Assembly: GCF_000382285.1 (NCBI RefSeq)
Contig: NZ_KB907927.1
Span: 248,001 to 312,000 of the forward strand
DNA: 64,000 nucleotides
DNA from: Solimonas variicoloris DSM 15731
GTDB taxonomy: Bacteria > Pseudomonadota > Gammaproteobacteria > Nevskiales > Nevskiaceae
Reading direction: 5' to 3'
Shown here: in pieces, positions 7,991 through 16,431 of the stretch
Position numbering within the stretch: the first letter of the stretch is position 1
Layout: each line of letters opens with the position of its first letter
Notes under the pieces: model-generated
Told to the model about the DNA's origin: nothing
The model's input: only the letters and a program-made list of their open reading frames with translations
Database searches by the model: none
Position numbers and translations under genes: made by a program

Positions 7991-10399
7991 ATGCAGAATT
8001 CCTCTCCCTACGCCGTGTCGTTCGAGAATGCCGGCGGCGTCGCCTCGGTCGGCGGCAAGAATGCCTCGCTCGGCGAGCTGATCCGCACCCTCGGCGGTGC
8101 CGGCATCCGCGTGCCGGCCGGCTTCGCGACGACCGCCGACGCCTACCGCCGCTTCGTCGCCGACAACGAGCTCGATCGCACGATCGACGCCGCGCTCGGC
8201 GACTGGCGCGACGGCCGTGCCACGCTGGCCGACGCCGGCACGCGCATCCGCAACGCCTTCCTGGAAGCACGCTGGCCGGCCGAGATCGAGCTGGCGATCC
8301 GCGAAGCCTACATGGTGCTCTGCGCGCGCAGCGGCAAGGAGAACGCGGCGGTCGCAGTGCGCTCCAGCGCCACCGCCGAGGACTTGCCGAACGCCAGCTT
8401 CGCCGGCCAGCAGGAGACCTTTCTGAACGTTTCGGGCACCGGCGCGCTGCTCGACGCCTGCCGGCGCTGCTATGCCTCGCTGTTCACCGACCGCGCGATC
8501 GCCTATCGCCACGAACGCGGCTTCGACGCCGCCCGCATCGCGCTGTCGATCGGCGTCCAGCAGATGGTGCGTTCCGACCTCGGCAGCTCCGGCGTGATGT
8601 TCACGCTCGACACCGAGAGCGGCTTCGGCAAGGTGGTCCTGATCAACGCCGCCTGGGGGCTCGGCGAGACCGTCGTGCAGGGCCTCGTCGACCCGGACGA
8701 GTACGTCGTCTTCAAGCCGCTGCTCGACGAGCCGCGCTTCGTGCCGATCATCGAGCGCAAGCGCGGCGAGAAGGCGGTGAAGATGATCTTCAGTGACGAC
8801 GCCGACGGCGGCACGCACAGCGTGCCGACGACCGCCGCCGAGCGCGAGGCCCGCGTGCTCGACGACGCCACGATCCTGCAGCTCGCCCGCTGGGGCTGCG
8901 CGATCGAGAAACACTACGGCGTGCCGATGGACATCGAGTGGGCGCGCGATGGCGAGAGCGGCGAGCTGTTCATCGTTCAGGCGCGTCCGGAAACCGTGCA
9001 CACGCAGCGCGACGCCCTGACGATGAAGTCCTACCGCCTGCGCACGACCGGCCAACGCCTGCTCGAAGGCCTGGCGATCGGCGAGGCGGCGGTCTGCGGC
9101 CCGGTGGTGCGCGTCAGCAACCCGCGCGAGGTCGAGAAATTTCCGGATGGTGCGGTGCTGGTCGCCGAGAACACCGATCCGGACTGGGTGCCGATCATGC
9201 GCAAGGCGACGGCGATCGTCACCGATCACGGCGGCCGCACCTCGCATGCGGCGATCGTCAGCCGCGAACTCGGCGTGCCGGCGCTGATCGGCACCGGCGA
9301 GGCGACGCGCGTGCTGCGCGACGGCCAGATGGTCACCGTGGCCTGCTCCGAGGGCGAAGTCGGCCATGTCTACGACGGCCAGGCGGAGGTCGTCGTCGAG
9401 GAGCACTCGCTGCGCCACCTGCCGGCGACGCATACGCGCCTGATGCTCAATCTCGCCAATCCGGACGCGGCCTTCCGCTGGTGGCGGCTGCCGGCCGACG
9501 GCGTCGGTCTGGCGCGCATGGAATTCGTCATCAGCAACGCGATCAAGATCCACCCGATGGCACTGCTGCATCCGGAACGCGTCCGCGACCCGGCAGCGCT
9601 GGCGCAGATCGCGCAGCTGACCGCCGGCTACGCCGACCGCGCGGAGTACTTCGTCGAGCGCCTCGCGACCGGGCTCGGGCGCCTCGCCGCGGTGGTGCAC
9701 CCGAAGCCTTGCGTGATCCGCCTGTCCGATTTCAAGACCAACGAGTATGCCGATCTCATCGGCGGCGCCGACTTCGAGCCCCACGAAGAAAATCCGATGC
9801 TCGGCTTTCGCGGCGCCTCGCGCTACTACTCGCCGCGCTATCGCGAGGGCTTCGCGCTGGAATGCCGCGCGATCAAGCGCCTGCGCGAGGCCATGGGCTT
9901 CGACAACGTCATCGTCATGGTGCCGTTCTGCCGCACGCTGGGCGAGGCCGATCGCGTGCTCGAAGTGCTCGCCGAGAATGGCCTGCGCCGCGGCGAGCTC
10001 GGCCTGAAGATCTATGTGATGTGCGAGATTCCGTCGAACGTGATCCTCGCCGAGAAGTTCGCGCGGCGCTTCGACGGCTTCTCGATCGGCAGCAACGACC
10101 TCACGCAGCTGACGCTCGGCATCGACCGCGATTCGGCCGAACTGGCGAGCCTGTTCGACGAAAGCGATCCGGCGGTGCGCTCGCTGATCGAGACCGTGAT
10201 CGAGCGCGCGCACCGCGCCGGCGCGAGCGTCGGCATCTGCGGCGAGGCGCCGAGCGCGCACCCGGCCTTCGCGCAGTTCCTGGTCCAGGCCGGCATCGAT
10301 TCGATCTCGGTGAACCCGTCGAGCTTCCTCACGGTCAAGAGCAATATCGCCTCGACCGAGGTGCAGCCCTCCGGCAAGGAACTTCGCCATGCCAGCTGA
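7991..10399 (+). CDS. ppsA: Phosphoenolpyruvate synthase
   Basis: An 802-residue pyruvate, water dikinase converting pyruvate and ATP to PEP, AMP and phosphate. The N-terminal ATP-binding domain has GGKNASLGEL and the ATAEDLPNASFAGQQETFLN loop; the central swivelling domain has the phosphohistidine motif GGRTSHAAIVSRELG; the C-terminal TIM barrel has GSNDLTQLTLG and the catalytic cysteine in GICGEAPSAHP. Length matches the family. GAGG eight bases before the ATG gives a good start. It overlaps the next gene by 11 bp, indicating translational coupling with the acyltransferase, and an FNR-like box precedes it. PEP synthase here would feed gluconeogenic carbon from pyruvate when respiration is limited. 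Confidence 0.96.
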   Translation: MQNSSPYAVSFENAGGVASVGGKNASLGELIRTLGGAGIRVPAGFATTADAYRRFVADNELDRTIDAALGDWRDGRATLADAGTRIRNAFLEARWPAEIELAIREAYMVLCARSGKENAAVAVRSSATAEDLPNASFAGQQETFLNVSGTGALLDACRRCYASLFTDRAIAYRHERGFDAARIALSIGVQQMVRSDLGSSGVMFTLDTESGFGKVVLINAAWGLGETVVQGLVDPDEYVVFKPLLDEPRFVPIIERKRGEKAVKMIFSDDADGGTHSVPTTAAEREARVLDDATILQLARWGCAIEKHYGVPMDIEWARDGESGELFIVQARPETVHTQRDALTMKSYRLRTTGQRLLEGLAIGEAAVCGPVVRVSNPREVEKFPDGAVLVAENTDPDWVPIMRKATAIVTDHGGRTSHAAIVSRELGVPALIGTGEATRVLRDGQMVTVACSEGEVGHVYDGQAEVVVEEHSLRHLPATHTRLMLNLANPDAAFRWWRLPADGVGLARMEFVISNAIKIHPMALLHPERVRDPAALAQIAQLTAGYADRAEYFVERLATGLGRLAAVVHPKPCVIRLSDFKTNEYADLIGGADFEPHEENPMLGFRGASRYYSPRYREGFALECRAIKRLREAMGFDNVIVMVPFCRTLGEADRVLEVLAENGLRRGELGLKIYVMCEIPSNVILAEKFARRFDGFSIGSNDLTQLTLGIDRDSAELASLFDESDPAVRSLIETVIERAHRAGASVGICGEAPSAHPAFAQFLVQAGIDSISVNPSSFLTVKSNIASTEVQPSGKELRHAS

Positions 10400-11828
10400 A
10401 GAAGTGATGCCCGGCGCCGAGGCCTGGCCGGCCGAGGCGATGCCTTCCGTCGACCGCGCCTGGCTCGAGATGGACATGGACAAGAGTCCGATGGTCATCT
10501 CGGCGATCCTCGATCTCGAGGGCGTCGGCGATCTCGAAGTCCTGCAGCGCGAGATTCTCTCCCGGCTGATGCGCCACCCGCGCTTCGCCCAGCAGATCGA
10601 CGACTCGCGGCGCCCTTCGGCGTGGCGGCGCGCGCGCGATTTCGAGCCGGCCCAGCACATCGGCATCCGCCACGTCACCGAGCGCGAGCTGCCGGCGGCG
10701 GTCGCCGACGAAATGCGCCGCGGCCTCGATCGCGAGCGCCCGCTGTGGCACGTCACCCTGTTTCCGGTCGGCGAACGCCGCGTCACCGTGCTGTTCCGCG
10801 CCCATCACGCGATGGGTGACGGGGTCGGCTTCATCCAGTTGCTGCTCGGCCTGCATGACGACGTCGAGGCGCCGCCGCCGCCGCTGCCGGCGCTGCCGCG
10901 ACGCGGGCCGCTGGCGCCGCTGATCGAGCGCCTGCAGGACGTCGACGCCTCGCTGCTGCGTCTGCGCGGCTTTCTCGCGCGCAGCGGCGAGGATCCGCTC
11001 GGCGTGCTGTCGCAGACCGTTGCGCTCGGCCGCGACGCCGCCACGCTGGTGGCGCTGCTGGCGCGCGGCGGCGAACGTCCGCAGCAGTTCAGCGCCGCGC
11101 TGTCCGGTCACCGCGCCGTGGCCTGGAGCCACGAGCTGCCGACCACGGCGGCGATCAAGCGCGCCGCGCATGCGCTCGGCTGCACGCACAACGACCTGAT
11201 GCTGACGGCGCTGGCCGGCGCCTTCGCGCACTATCTGCACAGTGAGTGCCGCGAGGACATCGCGCCCGAGCAGGAACTGCGCATCGCCATCCCGGTCAAT
11301 CTGCGCAAGTGCTCGGACGCGATGCTCAGCAACCGTTTCGGCCTAGGCCTGCTCGATCTGCCGGTCGGCATCCGTGATCCGCACAAGCGCCTCGCCGTCG
11401 TCGTCGAACGCACGCGCCGCCTCAAGAATTCGCGCGAGGCACACGCCGTCTTCATCGGCCTGGCGGTCGCCGGCGAGCTGCCGGGCCGCGTCGAGCGCAA
11501 TCTGGTCGGGCTGATCGCGCGCAAGGCCTGCGCCGTGGTCTCCAACCTGCCGGGGCCGGAACAGAGCCTGCACTTCGCCGGCGCGCGCATCGCCAACATC
11601 GTCTTCTGGCCGCCGCAGAGCGGCGGCATCGGCATCGGCGTCAGCCTGCTGAGCTACGCCGGGCGCAGCACGCTCGGCATTTCGTCGGATGTCGCCGTGC
11701 TACGATCGCCGCGCGTCTTGCTCGATGCCTTCGTCGGCGAACTCGAGGCGCTGCTCCACGAAGCGGCGCCGGCAAGACACACGACCCGGACCACGACCCG
11801 GCCCCGCGCCCGCCGCGCCAAGGCCTGA
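10389..11828 (+). CDS. Wax-ester synthase / diacylglycerol acyltransferase (WS/DGAT)
   Basis: A 479-residue acyltransferase of the WS/DGAT family, which esterifies acyl-CoA to fatty alcohols or diacylglycerol to make storage lipid at the membrane. The active-site motif HHAMGDG (consensus HHxxxDG, around residue 139) and the C-terminal family segment VVSNLPGP are present. The first residues are not conserved and later in-frame ATGs (10407, 10440) are possible starts; 10389 overlaps ppsA by 11 bp. Coupling to ppsA and an upstream FNR-like box suggest that reduced carbon is stored as neutral lipid during oxygen limitation, an inference. Activity on wax ester versus triacylglycerol cannot be told from sequence. 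Confidence 0.88.
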   Translation: MPAEEVMPGAEAWPAEAMPSVDRAWLEMDMDKSPMVISAILDLEGVGDLEVLQREILSRLMRHPRFAQQIDDSRRPSAWRRARDFEPAQHIGIRHVTERELPAAVADEMRRGLDRERPLWHVTLFPVGERRVTVLFRAHHAMGDGVGFIQLLLGLHDDVEAPPPPLPALPRRGPLAPLIERLQDVDASLLRLRGFLARSGEDPLGVLSQTVALGRDAATLVALLARGGERPQQFSAALSGHRAVAWSHELPTTAAIKRAAHALGCTHNDLMLTALAGAFAHYLHSECREDIAPEQELRIAIPVNLRKCSDAMLSNRFGLGLLDLPVGIRDPHKRLAVVVERTRRLKNSREAHAVFIGLAVAGELPGRVERNLVGLIARKACAVVSNLPGPEQSLHFAGARIANIVFWPPQSGGIGIGVSLLSYAGRSTLGISSDVAVLRSPRVLLDAFVGELEALLHEAAPARHTTRTTTRPRARRAKA

Positions 11829-11853
11829 TGGAGAGCGCATGGATGCCAGTACA

Positions 11854-12072
11854 GGGCCTGTTAACGCTAATCGCGTCGCCGTGGTGGCGCCTGGCGAGCC
11901 GCCAGGCAAGGCGCGAGACGCGCACTTGGGTGATTCCCAAGAAGCGGCTCGCAACGCCGCATGGCGGTTCGCCAGGCGGCATCCCGAAGGGACCGGCCCC
12001 ACATCAACCGTTTGGGCCGCATCGCGGGCAATTCGCTCGGCCACGGCGACGCGATTAGCGGTAACAGGCCCT
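11854..12072. mobile_element. 219-bp MITE-like element with 32-bp terminal inverted repeats
   Basis: The left end (11854-11885) and the reverse complement of the right end (12041-12072) agree at 31 of 32 positions, both beginning AGGGCCTGTTA. Inside are two small hairpins (GCCTGGC-GAGCC-GCCAGGC and CTTGGG-TGATT-CCCAAG). Flanking AGTAC and AGTGC could be a slightly decayed 5-bp target duplication. No transposase is encoded. It fills almost the whole gap between the acyltransferase stop and the next gene's start. I do not recognise the insertion-sequence family that would mobilise it. Confidence 0.75.
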
Positions 12073-12092
12073 AGTGCGGGGCCTGCCCGCCG

Positions 12093-13328
12093 GTGAGCAA
12101 TGCCACTTCGATCGGCGTGTCGCTGCTGATCGGCCTTCTGATCGGAATCGAGCGCGGCTGGCATGAGCGCGACGCCGGCGACGGCCAGCGCATCGCCGGC
12201 ATCCGCACCTTCTCCCTGATCGGCCTGTTCGGCGGCGTCTGCGCCGCGTTCGGCGACGGCGCGCCGCTCGTGCTCGGCGCCGGCCTGCTCGGACTGGCCG
12301 GCGTACTGGCCTTCGCCCAGCACGCCTACCCCGAGCGCCGCGACCACGGCATCACCACGCTGATCGCCGCACTGCTGACCTATGGGCTCGGCGCCCTCGC
12401 TGTGCACGGCGAACCGGCGATCGCCGGCGGCGCGGCGGTGCTGACGACCGCACTGCTCGGCCTCAAGCAGCCGATCCACCAGCTGCTGCAGCGTCTGCAG
12501 GGCGCCGAGCTGCTCGCCGCGCTGCAGCTGCTGCTGCTCGCCGTCGTCGTCATGCCGCTGCTGCCCAAGCGCGCGCTCGATCCCTGGCAGCTGATCAGTC
12601 CGTACGAGTTCGCCGGTCTGGTGCTGCTGCTGGCCCTGCTGTCGTTCGCCGGCTACGCCGCGGTGCGCCTGTTCGGCTGGCGGCTCGGCGCGCTGATGAG
12701 CGGCGCCGCCGGCGGCCTGGTGTCGTCGACCGCGGTCATCGTCAGCTGGGCACCGCTGCTGCGCGAAGCCGCCGCCTCGCAGCGCGCGGCCAGCGGCGCG
12801 ATGCTCGCCGCCTGCGGCGTGATGCCGATGCGCGTGCTGGTGCTCGGTTCGCTGATCGCCCCGGTGCTGGCGCCGCAGCTGATCGTGCCGGCGCTGCTGA
12901 TGACGGCGACCCTGCTGCCGTTCATCCTGCTGCGCCTGCCGCCGGCCGGCGCGGTCGCCGAATCCCGGCTGCCGCTGCGCAATCCGATGAGCCTGTGGAG
13001 CGCGGGGCGCTTCGCGGTGCTGCTGGTGATCGTGATGATCGCCGTCGAACTGGCGCGCCGGCATTTCGGCGCGCCCGGCCCGCTCTACGCCGCCGCGGTC
13101 GGCGGCCTCGCCGATGTCGACGCGGTCACGCTGACGCTGGCGCGGCTGGTCGCGGCCGGCAGCGACGGCCGCATCGCCACGACCGGCATGGTGCTGGCGA
13201 TGCTGGTCAACAACGTCGTCAAGGCGACGATGGCCGGCGTGCTCGGCGGCCGGCCGGCGTGGCGACAGGTCGCCGCGCCCCTGATGTTGAGCAATCTGGC
13301 CGGCGGCCTGGCCCTGTTTCTGGTCTGA
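12093..13328 (+). CDS. MgtC/SapB-type membrane protein with DUF4010 domain
   Basis: A 411-residue polytopic inner-membrane protein. The first part resembles MgtC/SapB (SLLIGLLIGIERGW, then a conserved R-T-F segment) and the remainder is the DUF4010 transmembrane domain with GAAGGLVSSTAV and the C-terminal GLADVDAVTLTLARL and LVNNVVKA segments. About twelve hydrophobic helices can be counted. Family members are widespread but their function is not established. The start is a GTG at 12093 without an obvious Shine-Dalgarno sequence, only 20 bp after the inserted repeat element, so the element may have separated the gene from its original promoter or may supply one. Confidence 0.82.
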   Translation: MSNATSIGVSLLIGLLIGIERGWHERDAGDGQRIAGIRTFSLIGLFGGVCAAFGDGAPLVLGAGLLGLAGVLAFAQHAYPERRDHGITTLIAALLTYGLGALAVHGEPAIAGGAAVLTTALLGLKQPIHQLLQRLQGAELLAALQLLLLAVVVMPLLPKRALDPWQLISPYEFAGLVLLLALLSFAGYAAVRLFGWRLGALMSGAAGGLVSSTAVIVSWAPLLREAAASQRAASGAMLAACGVMPMRVLVLGSLIAPVLAPQLIVPALLMTATLLPFILLRLPPAGAVAESRLPLRNPMSLWSAGRFAVLLVIVMIAVELARRHFGAPGPLYAAAVGGLADVDAVTLTLARLVAAGSDGRIATTGMVLAMLVNNVVKATMAGVLGGRPAWRQVAAPLMLSNLAGGLALFLV

Positions 13329-13339
13329 TCCGCAATCGA

Positions 13340-13373
13340 CTACGTAGTTTCCGCAGGCCGACTACGCGGAAAT
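13340..13373 (+). promoter_or_regulatory. Candidate FixJ-type operator upstream of fnr
   Basis: CTACGTAGTTTCC begins at 13340 and is followed by CTACGCGGAAAT at 13362. The inner halves form an inverted repeat, TTTCCGC (13348-13354) with GCGGAAA (13366-13372). TACGTA-type sequences followed by TTTCC resemble sites reported for FixJ-family regulators, but this is from memory and not verified. The site lies about 60 bp upstream of a possible -10 (TACAGT, about 13402-13407) of the fnr gene, and a FixJ homologue is encoded just downstream. It could also be a hairpin at the 3' end of the DUF4010 gene, though no T-run follows. Confidence 0.4.
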
Positions 13374-13436
13374 CCGAATGGGCGGCCTTGGTGCGCTTCC
13401 TTACAGTACCTCCACGTTCAAGCGGGGGTACACACC

Positions 13437-14204
13437 ATGTCGACGCAGAGCCAGTGCAACACCGAAGTCTCCGAACCGTGCCGCAGCTGCATGCGCCAGG
13501 GCGCCTGCCTCGGCGCCGTGGTCCAGGAAGCGGCATCGTCGACCTGCGTGACGGTCGTCACGCTGCAGCGCGGGCAGAGCCTGCACCGCGTCGGCGATCC
13601 GGCCAACGCCATCTATGTGGTGCAGTCCGGGGCCTTGAAGTCGCGCCGCAACTCGGTGCAGGGCGAGGAGGAAATCGTCGCTTTCCGCCTGCCGGGCGAC
13701 ACCCTCGGCCTCGATGATTTCGGCCAGATGCAGCGCGGCACCGAAGCCGTCGCGCTGTGCCCGACCCGCGTCTGCCGCATGCCGCTCGACGTGCTGCAGA
13801 GCGAAGTGCATCTGTCCTCGGCCGTCGCGGAGCGCCTGTTCAACGACCTCGGCCAGGAATTCGAACGTCTGCACGAGCGTCTGCAGAACGAGCGCCGCTC
13901 GGCGCAGTCGCGCATCGCCAGCTTCCTGCTCGCGCAGCTGCAGCGCCGCCGCCGCCTGTTCGGCGCGCAGATCGACCGCTTCACGCTGCCGATGACCCGC
14001 GTCGACCTCGGCCGCTTCCTCGGGCTGGCGACCGAAACCGTGTCGCGCATGTTCACGCGCCTGCAGCTCGACGGCGTGATCGCCTGCGACGGCAACGGCG
14101 TGCAGGTGCTCGATGACGCCGCGCTGCAGCAGCAGGCCGGCGAACAATCCTCCGCGGCCGCGCCGGTTGCCCGCGCGCGGCCGACACTGGCCCGCGCCGC
14201 CTGA
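13437..14204 (+). CDS. fnr: FNR/Anr-type oxygen-sensing transcription regulator
   Basis: A 255-residue Crp/Fnr-family protein. Cys15, Cys18 and Cys24 (C-x2-C-x5-C, like E. coli FNR Cys20/23/29) and Cys113 (aligned with Cys122) are the ligands expected for an oxygen-labile [4Fe-4S] cluster. A cyclic-nucleotide-like barrel follows, then a long dimer helix and a helix-turn-helix with GLATETVSRMF; the E-x-x-S-R pattern is the FNR recognition signature for TTGAT half-sites. GGGGG before the ATG supports the start. It is convergent with fixJ, and a candidate FixJ operator precedes it, suggesting a FixLJ-FixK-like cascade. Its likely targets are the FNR-like boxes found across 2-30 kb of this window. 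Confidence 0.93.
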   Translation: MSTQSQCNTEVSEPCRSCMRQGACLGAVVQEAASSTCVTVVTLQRGQSLHRVGDPANAIYVVQSGALKSRRNSVQGEEEIVAFRLPGDTLGLDDFGQMQRGTEAVALCPTRVCRMPLDVLQSEVHLSSAVAERLFNDLGQEFERLHERLQNERRSAQSRIASFLLAQLQRRRRLFGAQIDRFTLPMTRVDLGRFLGLATETVSRMFTRLQLDGVIACDGNGVQVLDDAALQQQAGEQSSAAAPVARARPTLARAA

Positions 14205-14223
14205 GGCGGCCGGGCGCGGGCGC

Positions 14224-14835
14224 TCAGGCCGAACTGCGCAGGTTCAGCAGCATCTGCACCAGCGGCCCGAGCGCCCGCACGTCCATCTTCTGCATGATGT
14301 GGGCGCGGTGCAGCTCGACGGTGCGCTCGGACAGGCCCAGTTCGAGGGCGATGACCTTGTTGGCATGGCCGTCGACGAGACGCTGGGCGATCTCGCGCTC
14401 GCGCGGCGTCAGCGTCGCGTAGCGGGCCTCGATCTCGGAGCGCTGCTGGTTGGAGACCGCCTGCTTCTCGTCATTGTCGAGCGCGCGGCGCACGCGGGTC
14501 AGCAGATCCTCGTCGTGGAAAGGCTTCTGCAGGAAATCGAAGGCACCGGCGCGCATCGCCTCGACCGCCATCGGCACGTCGCCATGGCCGGTCATGAAGA
14601 TCACCGGCAGGCGGCTGCCGCGTTCCTTGAGCAGGCGCTGCACGTCGAGGCCGCTCATGCGCGGCATGCGCACGTCGAGCAGCAGGCAGCCGCGCCACGA
14701 GGATTGCCACTCCGCCAGGAACTTCGACGGATCGTTGAAGGCACGGCTCGGCAGGCGCACGCTCTTGAGGAGCAGGACTACGCTGTCGCAGACCGCCTCC
14801 TCATCGTCGACGATGTAGACCAGCACCTCGCTCAT
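14224..14835 (-). CDS. fixJ: FixJ-like two-component response regulator
   Basis: A 203-residue regulator with an N-terminal receiver domain (phospho-acceptor Asp54 in CLLLDVRMP, conserved Thr and Lys in FMTGHGD and QKPF) and a C-terminal LuxR/NarL-type helix-turn-helix (LTPREREIAQRL ... LGLSERTVELHR). This is the FixJ arrangement. It lies immediately downstream of the haem-PAS kinase, 17 bp apart, in one operon, so it is almost certainly the partner of that kinase. The FNR-family gene ends 19 bp away on the other strand. By analogy with rhizobia it should activate the fixK/fnr gene when oxygen falls; that regulatory link is inferred. Confidence 0.9.
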   Translation of the reverse strand: MSEVLVYIVDDEEAVCDSVVLLLKSVRLPSRAFNDPSKFLAEWQSSWRGCLLLDVRMPRMSGLDVQRLLKERGSRLPVIFMTGHGDVPMAVEAMRAGAFDFLQKPFHDEDLLTRVRRALDNDEKQAVSNQQRSEIEARYATLTPREREIAQRLVDGHANKVIALELGLSERTVELHRAHIMQKMDVRALGPLVQMLLNLRSSA

Positions 14836-14852
14836 GTCCGCTCCCCGGAATC

Positions 14853-16391
14853 TCAGTCGGCCGCAATCGGCAGGCGCAGCACGAAGGTCGCTCCCGCGTT
14901 CTCGTTGACGTAATAGCTTAGCTCGCCGCCGTGAGCGCGGGCGATCGACTGGCAGATCGACAGGCCGAGGCCCATGCCCTGCGGCTTGGTCGTATAGAAC
15001 GGCTCGAACAGGTGGGCGGCCGCTTCGGCGCTGATGCCCGGGCCGCCGTCGACGACGCGGATCTCGACGAACATGCCGGCCAGCGACGCGGTGACGATAT
15101 CGATGCGATCGCTGGTGCGCGCGCCGCTCATCGCCTCGAGCGCGTTGCGGACCAGATTGAGCAGCACCTGCTGGATCTGCACGGCGTCGCCGTGCACGTC
15201 CGGAACGTCCGGGTCCAGATGCGCGCGCAGGCGCACGCCGGCCTGGCGGGTGTCGAACTCGACCAGCGGCAGCACGCCGTGCACCAGCTGGTTGACGTCG
15301 AGCCGCTCGCGCTGCTCCTCCTGGCGCCGCGTCAGCGCACGCAGGCCGCGGATCACCTGTCCGGCACGCTCGGCCTGGGCGGCGATCTTCTCGAGCGGCT
15401 CGAACAGATCCTCCGGCGTCGCCTGCCCGGACTGCAGCAGGCGGCGGCAGGCGCTCGCGTAGTTGGCGATCGCGGTCAGCGGCTGGTTCACCTCGTGGGC
15501 GATGCCGCTGACCATCTCGCCGAGCTGGCCGACGCGGCTCGCATGCATCAGGCGCACGCGCAGCGCCTCGGCCTCGCGATTGGCGGCGAGCACGGCGCTG
15601 CGGTCGACGATCTCGCTGATGATCAGTTCCGGCGTGCCGTCCTCGCCGGCCACCGCCGCGCTGTAGTGCAGCGCCTGCAGTTCCGAACCGTCGTGGCGGC
15701 GGTAGCGGAACTCCTGGCGGAATTCGCCCTCGCCGTGCTGCAGGCGTTCGAAGGCCTCGAGCAGACGCGGCCGATCCTCCGGATGCACGAAATCGGAGTG
15801 ACGCATGCCGATCAGTTCCTCGACCGAGGCCCCGAACAGCTCCGCGCAGGCCCGGTTCGCGCGCAGGATGTGGCCGCCGAGATCGGTGGTCATCATCGCC
15901 GTCGGCGCGTAATCGAAGATCAGGCGCAGCTCCTCGCCGGTCTGGCGCAGCATCGCCTCCTGGTGCTTGCGCTCGGAGATGTCGCGCAGGATGCCGACGT
16001 AGCCGCGCACGCCGCCGGTGACGAACTCGCCGACCGACAGATCGATCGGAAACGTCGTGCCGTCCTTGCGCAGCGCGACGACCTCGCGGCCGATGCCGAT
16101 GATGCGGCGCTCGCCGGTGCGCGCGTAACGCTCGATATAGGCATCGTGCTCGCCGCGGTACGGCTGCGGCATCAGCATGCTGACGTTGCGGCCGTGCACT
16201 TCGGCCGCGGCGTAGCCGAACAGCATCTCCGCCGAGCGGTTGAAGGCGATGACGTGGCCGCGGGCGTCGATCAGCATGATCGCGTCGACGGCGGCATCGA
16301 GCAGGGCGCGCAGCGGATCGTCGGCGATCGGCGGCTGGTTGGCCATGGTGGGGGGCACGGTGAACAGGCGGTAGGCAGCCATCTTACTCAT
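14853..16391 (-). CDS. fixL: FixL-like haem-PAS sensor histidine kinase
   Basis: A soluble kinase of about 500 residues without membrane helices. Counting from the ATG at 16346, PAS domain 1 spans about 8-118 and contains HDAYIERY with His67 and RRIIGIGR, matching the haem-ligand histidine and haem-propionate arginine region of FixL; PAS domain 2 spans about 135-245; the H-box histidine is His284 in GIAHEVNQPL; the ATPase has NLVRNALEAM, DGGPGIS and GMGLGLS. Starts at 16391, 16382 and 16346 are all possible; none has a strong Shine-Dalgarno sequence. Oxygen binding to ferrous haem would shut off phosphorylation of the adjacent FixJ. The haem assignment is by motif. Confidence 0.87.
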   Translation of the reverse strand: MSKMAAYRLFTVPPTMANQPPIADDPLRALLDAAVDAIMLIDARGHVIAFNRSAEMLFGYAAAEVHGRNVSMLMPQPYRGEHDAYIERYARTGERRIIGIGREVVALRKDGTTFPIDLSVGEFVTGGVRGYVGILRDISERKHQEAMLRQTGEELRLIFDYAPTAMMTTDLGGHILRANRACAELFGASVEELIGMRHSDFVHPEDRPRLLEAFERLQHGEGEFRQEFRYRRHDGSELQALHYSAAVAGEDGTPELIISEIVDRSAVLAANREAEALRVRLMHASRVGQLGEMVSGIAHEVNQPLTAIANYASACRRLLQSGQATPEDLFEPLEKIAAQAERAGQVIRGLRALTRRQEEQRERLDVNQLVHGVLPLVEFDTRQAGVRLRAHLDPDVPDVHGDAVQIQQVLLNLVRNALEAMSGARTSDRIDIVTASLAGMFVEIRVVDGGPGISAEAAAHLFEPFYTTKPQGMGLGLSICQSIARAHGGELSYYVNENAGATFVLRLPIAAD

Positions 16392-16431
16392 CCGCCGGAG
16401 TCCCGGCAGCCAAAAACGGAAAATCGGTGGA

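Noticed and set aside
7655-10786. A long minus-strand frame opposite manB, ppsA and the acyltransferase
   Set aside because: No family resemblance; mirrors the third-position GC bias of ppsA.
11689-12096. Frames running from the acyltransferase end through the MITE-like element
   Set aside because: The element's inverted ends and hairpins explain the sequence; the peptides have no resemblance to known proteins.
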